From Treponema sp. (GTDB taxonomy: Bacteria; Spirochaetota; Spirochaetia; Treponematales; Breznakiellaceae), in NCBI GenBank assembly GCA_031277045.1, contig JAISLX010000181.1, positions 1 through 18,707 on the forward strand: 18,707 nt of DNA, written 5' to 3'. Below are positions 15,639 to 18,707 of the stretch, piece by piece. How positions within the stretch are numbered: the first letter of the stretch is position 1; the number at the start of each line of letters is the position of its first letter. The notes beneath the pieces are model-generated. The model was not told the origin of the DNA. It did not search any database and worked only from the letters and a program-made list of their open reading frames with translations. A program made the translations under genes and the position numbers.

Positions 15639-16037
15639 ATGGCAAAAGAACAGAGTCCCAGCGCGGTGTTTAAGTCTTATCTGGATCAGTACGATCTTAC
15701 GGCGGCCAAAATCGCCGGGGATATCAGCCTGAGTCAGTCCAGCATCCGCCTTCTGGCCTGCGGAAAGCTCAAGATTTCCGTACCCATCGCCCTGCGGCTT
15801 TCCAAGTATTTTGGGACCAAACCGGAATACTGGATTAACCTGCAGATCGCGAACGAGTTGGCCGATGCGGCCAAGAACCCGGATCTCGCCGCCATTCTCA
15901 GGGCCATTCCCAGAGCCAAAAAAGCGGGGCCCAGGAAGACCAGGGCCTCCGCCAAACCGGCCGGCAGAACAGCGGCTAAAAAGCCGGCCGGCAGGAAACC
16001 GGCGGGTAGAACTTCTAAACCCAGGTCCGCGAAGTAG
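15639..16037 (+). CDS. HigA/VapI-like helix-turn-helix protein with histone-like basic tail
   Basis: Residues 1-85 of 132 match the HigA-type XRE domain: SAVFKSYLDQYDLTAAKIAGDISLSQSSIRLLACGKLKISVPIALRLSKYFGTKPEYWINLQIANEL, including the 'a.rLa..fgt.pe.WlnlQ' ending typical of HigA. From about residue 93 the protein becomes a Lys/Arg/Ala/Pro-rich tail with three KPAGR units, resembling the tails of bacterial histone-H1-like proteins. AAGGAG six bases upstream supports the ATG. No HigB-like toxin gene lies on either side: upstream is a transporter and downstream a convergent unrelated gene. It is probably a DNA-binding regulator whose tail adds non-specific DNA affinity. The gene ends before a strong terminator at 16084. 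Confidence 0.85.
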   Translation: MAKEQSPSAVFKSYLDQYDLTAAKIAGDISLSQSSIRLLACGKLKISVPIALRLSKYFGTKPEYWINLQIANELADAAKNPDLAAILRAIPRAKKAGPRKTRASAKPAGRTAAKKPAGRKPAGRTSKPRSAK

Positions 16038-16083
16038 GCGCCTGCCGCGCTGGCGGCTTGTAACGTTTTGGCTGTTTACGAAA

Positions 16084-16117
16084 CGGGGCGGCACGGATGC
16101 CGCCCCGCGCTTTTTTT
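16084..16117 (+). terminator. Intrinsic terminator after the HTH gene
   Basis: CGGGGCGGCA pairs perfectly over 10 bases with TGCCGCCCCG across a CGGA loop (16084-16107). CGC and seven T follow on the plus strand. It stops transcription 47 bases after the stop codon and before the convergent gene. Confidence 0.9.
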
Positions 16118-16120
16118 CTT

Positions 16121-16774
16121 TTACGGAATAACCACTTCCCGCACATCAGACCAGTGGCTCGCGCCTTCCTTTGTAAGATAACGCAGAGAGTAATACATCT
16201 TTTTAGCCCGCTCGCCCGCCGGAAACGTCCGCTCCCAGGGGTTGCGGGAAAACGTCTCGTGGTTCGCCAGTTGGTCGGGACTGTCAATCACCGTTTCCGA
16301 AACCGAAAAGGCAATCTCAACCCGGTCAACGCCGTAAGGCTTCGCGCTCAAATACCGTACTTTAACTACCCCCGGCTCGCGGGCGCTGATAACCGCCTCG
16401 CTGTCCGGCCCCGCGTCAGGCACCGGCACGGGGGACGGTTCTTTGTCCTGCACGGTAACGCCCATCTCCTGCTTCTGCCCGTCATTCATTTTGCCGTTGT
16501 TGCGAATCCGCTCACGGGCAAATTTCCTCATCGCGTCCACCGCCGCCTTTTTCAGCTCGTCCTTTTCGGTGCGGTTCGCCTTGGTGGGCGCGGCCTGATA
16601 CGCCGTCCTTGAGTCCGTGAAGGCCGTAAGGGCAGTTTTTACCGCGGTACACTCGTCCGCGGGCCAGCCATACGCGCCCTGAAGGGCCGGGTCCGCCAGT
16701 TTTACCTGCCAAACCGCCGTAAGGTCAACCAGTTTTTCCTCCTGTGCCGGAATCCAGTCCATACGATTAGCCAT
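16121..16774 (-). CDS. 'DWIP' conserved hypothetical protein (helical N-terminus, beta-rich C-terminus)
   Basis: The 217 residues start MANRMDWIPAQEEKLVDLTAVW. A helical first half (5-95) includes WPADECTAVKTAL and KKAAVDAMRKFARERIRNNGKMND. A Pro-rich linker (112-121) leads to a C-terminal half that looks like a fibronectin-III-type sandwich ending KKMYYSLRYLTKEGASHWSDVREVVIP. I recall many similar proteins in treponemes and Bacteroidetes that open with DWIP and end with a 'W S ... I P' strand; none has a known function. There is no signal peptide. GGAAAGGAG five bases before the ATG is a strong ribosome site. Upstream lie the 21-base-spaced motif array and a good promoter, so expression may be strongly controlled. 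Confidence 0.82.
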   Translation of the reverse strand: MANRMDWIPAQEEKLVDLTAVWQVKLADPALQGAYGWPADECTAVKTALTAFTDSRTAYQAAPTKANRTEKDELKKAAVDAMRKFARERIRNNGKMNDGQKQEMGVTVQDKEPSPVPVPDAGPDSEAVISAREPGVVKVRYLSAKPYGVDRVEIAFSVSETVIDSPDQLANHETFSRNPWERTFPAGERAKKMYYSLRYLTKEGASHWSDVREVVIP

Positions 16775-16799
16775 CTCTGCTCCTTTCCGCGCCGTATTT

Positions 16800-16972
16800 G
16801 CGCGGTTTTCATTGTTATGTGCGCCTATATCATAAATATAGACGCATTTTACATTGACAAATGCGTGTTTTGGCTTCTATCGGCGCATTTCTTAATAAAA
16901 CATGCGCCTGTTTTTCGCAAAAACGCGCACATATCACCTAAATTAACGCATTGTATCATTGGATTGAAGCAT
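16800..16972. repeat. Array of CG-centred motifs with about 21-base period
   Basis: The C of a CG dinucleotide in a GCGCAT/ATGCG-like context falls at 16801, 16822, 16843, 16864, 16884, 16905, 16926 and 16947, and a degenerate member (AGCATTTG) follows at 16969-16970. Spacings are 21, 21, 21, 20, 21, 21, 21 and about 22. Four other CG pairs (16803, 16881, 16916, 16924) are out of register. Forms include ACGCATTTT, AATGCGTG, CGCATTTC, ATGCGCC, GCGCACAT and ACGCATTG. Two helical turns per unit would place the motifs on one face of DNA. The surrounding DNA is AT-rich. Confidence 0.55.
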
Positions 16973-16979
16973 TTGTCAA
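16950..16979 (-). promoter_or_regulatory. Sigma70-like promoter of the DWIP-protein gene
   Basis: On the minus strand a perfect TTGACA (16979-16974) is followed after 18 bases by TACAAT (16955-16950, 5 of 6). It is the best promoter match I found in the window. It predicts a leader of about 170 bases before the ATG at 16774, carrying most of the 21-base array. The -35 region is half of an 11-base inverted repeat whose other arm is at 16855-16865. Confidence 0.7.
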
Positions 16980-17006
16980 GGGGATGAAGAACCCCGCCGC
17001 AGAGCT

Positions 17007-17158
17007 TGAACCAAAGGTTCAGCGGAGTATCTTCGTTCGAGAAGAAAAAGTCCCGCGGACTTTTCTCATTTTGCACAGGGGAGGTCTCTACCCCGCCATC
17101 ATTTGAGGTAGAAATTGAACCGCCCCAAGGGGCGGGGTATTCGACCCCCCTTCGAATA
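17007..17158. repeat. Cluster of short perfect hairpins, possible transposon end or MITE remnant
   Basis: Inverted repeats occur in series: TGAACC-AAA-GGTTCA (17007-17021), AAAAGTCC-CGC-GGACTTTT (17046-17064, extendable to 17043-17066 with a bulge), CCGCCCC-AA-GGGGCGG (17120-17135) and TATTCGA-N7-TCGAATA (17138-17158). No credible gene crosses the stretch. Chains of small palindromes of this kind are common at ends of IS200/IS605-like elements and their gene-less derivatives, but no transposase or TnpB is present, so the identity is inference. Confidence 0.5.
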
Positions 17159-17287
17159 AATATAGTGTAAAAAATGGGAATAATAAAACCAATAGAAAAA
17201 AAGAAAAATTATTGTATAATTTCAAGGATAAAAGGGTAGTTGGGTGGTGTGGTTTGGTACTGCGCATAACAGGGCTGTATGTGTTCC

Positions 17288-17432
17288 GGGCCTTACGGCC
17301 CTCCAGGGTTCCATTCGCCCAGGTCGGCTGCGTCTCCCACGACTCATGCCACCCACATTTTTGCAGCCCTGGTCTTTGCTGCGCAAAGCCCTTATTCGGG
17401 CTGGCAAAACCCCTTGATGCTGCGTAAGCAGC
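17288..17432. repeat. Second hairpin-dense non-coding block before pyrK
   Basis: GGGCC-TTAC-GGCCC (17288-17301), CTTTGC-TGC-GCAAAG (17374-17388), AGCCC-TTATTC-GGGCT (about 17387-17402) and GCTGC-GTAA-GCAGC (17419-17432) lie within 150 bases. Reading frames through the block give Cys/Trp-poor, repeat-like peptides with no ribosome site and no recognisable domain. The rest of 16980-17578 holds an A-rich segment with a TATAAT at 17215-17220 and two TGGTAAAAT copies (17497-17505 and 17522-17530) just before pyrK. I see no gene there. Confidence 0.45.
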
Positions 17433-17578
17433 TTCGATACAGCCGGAACGGCAGGCGCATATGGTGCCTGGCACTGCAAGCGCAGGGGCGCCTTTGTGGT
17501 AAAATTCTTAAAAATACTTTTTGGTAAAATCAATCTACCAGCCTTGCCCGGTTTCAGGCTTTCCACTACATTGGGCCC

Positions 17579-18436
17579 ATGGCCCTTTCGCCCAAACAGT
17601 ACCTGGCCTGTTCCCTCCTCGCCAAAACCAGCGTAGACGCCGCCGTCTTCCGGCTGGATTTTGAATGGCCCGGCCCGGCCCCCGGCGCGGGGCAGTTCTT
17701 CATGGTCAGGGCCCTCCGGGGCGGCTCCTTCCTGGGCCGGCCCCTCAGCGTTTACCGCCGGGACCACGGCCTCAGCTTCCTGATACAGAAAAAGGGCCGG
17801 GGCACGACGGAACTGAGCCAACTGGAACCCGGTGAACAGGCCGCCCTGACCGGCCCCCTGGGCAACAAATGGAAGGACTTTATCCCCGGCGCGGAAACCC
17901 CGGCCCCGGCGGACAAGGCCGGAACTCCGGGCAAGATAGCCCTGGTGGGGGGCGGCGTCGGCATAGCCCCCCTGGCGGCCCTGGCGGCCGAACTAGGCGG
18001 CGGTTTTGATTTTTACGCGGGCTTCCGATCCCGCCCCTTCGGCCTTGAGTCCCTGGAAGAAAAGGCGGACCTGCTGCTTATCGCCAGCGAAGACGGAATC
18101 GGGGGCCGCCGGGGCCGGATCCCCGATTTTTTTACCGCCGAAAATTACCGGGCGGTCTGCGCCTGCGGCCCGGAACCCATGCTCCGGGCCCTGGCGGACC
18201 AATGCGGCAAAGCGGGGGTCCCCTGCTACATCAGCATGGAGCGGCGCATGGCCTGCGGGGCGGGGGCCTGCCTGGGCTGCGCGGTAACGACGGCGGCGGG
18301 GAACCGCCGTTGCTGCGCCGACGGCCCCATTTTCCCTGCGGGGGATGTTTTTTTTGAAGCGCCGCCTAATTCCGGCCTCCCCAGCGAAGAACGCCGGGCC
18401 GGCCCCGCATTCAAAAAGGAAGAAAAAGCCCCATGA
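17579..18436 (+). CDS. pyrK: Dihydroorotate dehydrogenase class 1B electron-transfer subunit
   Basis: PyrK passes electrons from the PyrD flavin through a 2Fe-2S centre and FAD to NAD+ in pyrimidine synthesis. The 285 residues (family about 250-270) show the FAD-binding GRPLSV (53-58), the NAD-domain GGGVGIAPL (124-132) and ACGPEPML (195-202), and the cluster site [16 protein letters not shown] with C226, C231, C234 and then C245/C246. The loop before the last cysteine is a few residues shorter than I remember for characterised PyrK. An extra Ala/Pro-rich insert (105-117) and a charged tail (about 262-285) account for the length. The ATG at 17579 has no clear Shine-Dalgarno site. The stop overlaps the pyrD start by ATGA, as expected for the complex. 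Confidence 0.93.
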   Translation: MALSPKQYLACSLLAKTSVDAAVFRLDFEWPGPAPGAGQFFMVRALRGGSFLGRPLSVYRRDHGLSFLIQKKGRGTTELSQLEPGEQAALTGPLGNKWKDFIPGAETPAPADKAGTPGKIALVGGGVGIAPLAALAAELGGGFDFYAGFRSRPFGLESLEEKADLLLIASEDGIGGRRGRIPDFFTAENYRAVCACGPEPMLRALADQCGKAGVPCYISMERRMACGAGACLGCAVTTAAGNRRCCADGPIFPAGDVFFEAPPNSGLPSEERRAGPAFKKEEKAP

Positions 18437-18707
18437 AAACCGCCAGCCCCGGACGGGGGGGGCCGGATCTTTCCGTCAACATCGCCGGGGTTGTATTCAA
18501 AAACCCGGTGATCGCCGCATCGGGGACCTTCGGCTACGGCAGGGAATACGCGGGGCTGCTGGAGATCCCCCGGCTCGGCGGCGTCTGCACCAAGGGCCTT
18601 ACCCTCCGGCCCCGGCCCGGCAATTCCGGCCTCCGGCTCCACGAAACCCCCTCGGGGATGATGAATTCCATCGGCCTGGAAAACCCCGGCATCCCCGCCT
18701 TTATCGA
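18433..18707 (+). CDS. pyrD: Dihydroorotate dehydrogenase class 1B catalytic subunit, N-terminal 91 residues (cut by window end)
   Basis: The frame starts at the ATG overlapping the pyrK stop by four bases and stays open to the window edge. The visible part reads [24 protein letters not shown], then [21 protein letters not shown] and [20 protein letters not shown]. These are the N-terminal strand, the FMN-binding KG (Lys54) and the substrate-binding N-S-I-G-L-x-N loop of class 1 enzymes. Pairing with pyrK marks it as the NAD-linked 1B type, converting dihydroorotate to orotate in the cytosol. A short Gly/Arg-rich extension (residues 3-11) precedes the usual start of homology. Confidence 0.95.
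   Translation, partial: MKTASPGRGGPDLSVNIAGVVFKNPVIAASGTFGYGREYAGLLEIPRLGGVCTKGLTLRPRPGNSGLRLHETPSGMMNSIGLENPGIPAFI

Noticed and set aside
15474..16120. Toxin-antitoxin pair around the HigA-like gene
   Set aside because: No short RelE/HigB-like frame exists on either side; upstream is 165 bases of intergenic DNA and downstream a terminator.
16800..16972. CRISPR array or classical plasmid iterons
   Set aside because: The period is too short for CRISPR and the units are too degenerate for true iterons; no Cas or Rep gene is in the window.
16849..17076. A 75-codon minus-strand frame with cysteines about every seven residues
   Set aside because: The cysteine spacing is the 21-base DNA period read as TGC codons; the frame contains the promoter itself and has no good ribosome site.
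17088..17474. A 128-codon minus-strand frame (and overlapping frames) before pyrK
   Set aside because: It passes through several perfect hairpins, lacks a ribosome site and resembles repeat-derived spurious peptides.

Overview
The window reads as a chromosomal segment from a GC-rich spirochaete, most likely a Treponema-type bacterium. This is inferred from the gene families: a BMP-family ABC importer, a short spirochaete-style signal peptide ending FAGG, lspA followed by a tiny membrane protein, a spirochaete/Bacteroidetes-type 'DWIP' hypothetical protein, and dispersed hairpin repeats between genes. No rRNA, tRNA, CRISPR array or intact transposase is visible. Both ends cut through genes.

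Left half (1-8324), all on the minus strand. A sigma70-like promoter at 8296-8324 precedes a tightly packed BMP-type ABC import operon: binding protein, double-domain ATPase and two permeases, joined by 1-4 base overlaps or a 3 base gap. Downstream on the same strand lie a hairpin-rich repeat, a small Mpi-type serine recombinase of visibly lower GC, then a dihydropyrimidinase/hydantoinase, a radical SAM protein with extra C-terminal cysteines, and the start of a DUF3842 protein. The transporter plus cyclic-amidase pairing suggests uptake and ring opening of a nucleoside, nucleobase or hydantoin-like compound. The recombinase and repeat look like an insertion into that unit.

Middle (8505-15473), all on the plus strand. 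It holds a membrane-anchored PAF-acetylhydrolase-like protein that has lost its catalytic Ser and His, a NIF3-family protein, signal peptidase II (lspA) with a small two-helix membrane protein, a bile-acid/sodium-symporter-type transporter, uronate isomerase (uxaC) and a dicarboxylate/amino-acid:cation symporter. Two diverged copies of a hairpin repeat lie before the PAF-AH-like gene and before lspA.

Right part (15474-18707). A solo HigA-like helix-turn-helix protein carries a histone-like basic tail and no toxin partner is visible. It converges, across a strong terminator, on a minus-strand 'DWIP' protein of unknown function. Behind that gene is an AT-rich stretch in which CG-centred motifs recur every 20-21 bases (about two helical turns) for about 170 bases, together with a good promoter. 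This is the most unusual non-coding signal in the window. About 600 bases of non-coding, hairpin-dense sequence follow, then pyrK and the start of pyrD (dihydroorotate dehydrogenase class 1B, pyrimidine synthesis), overlapping by ATGA.
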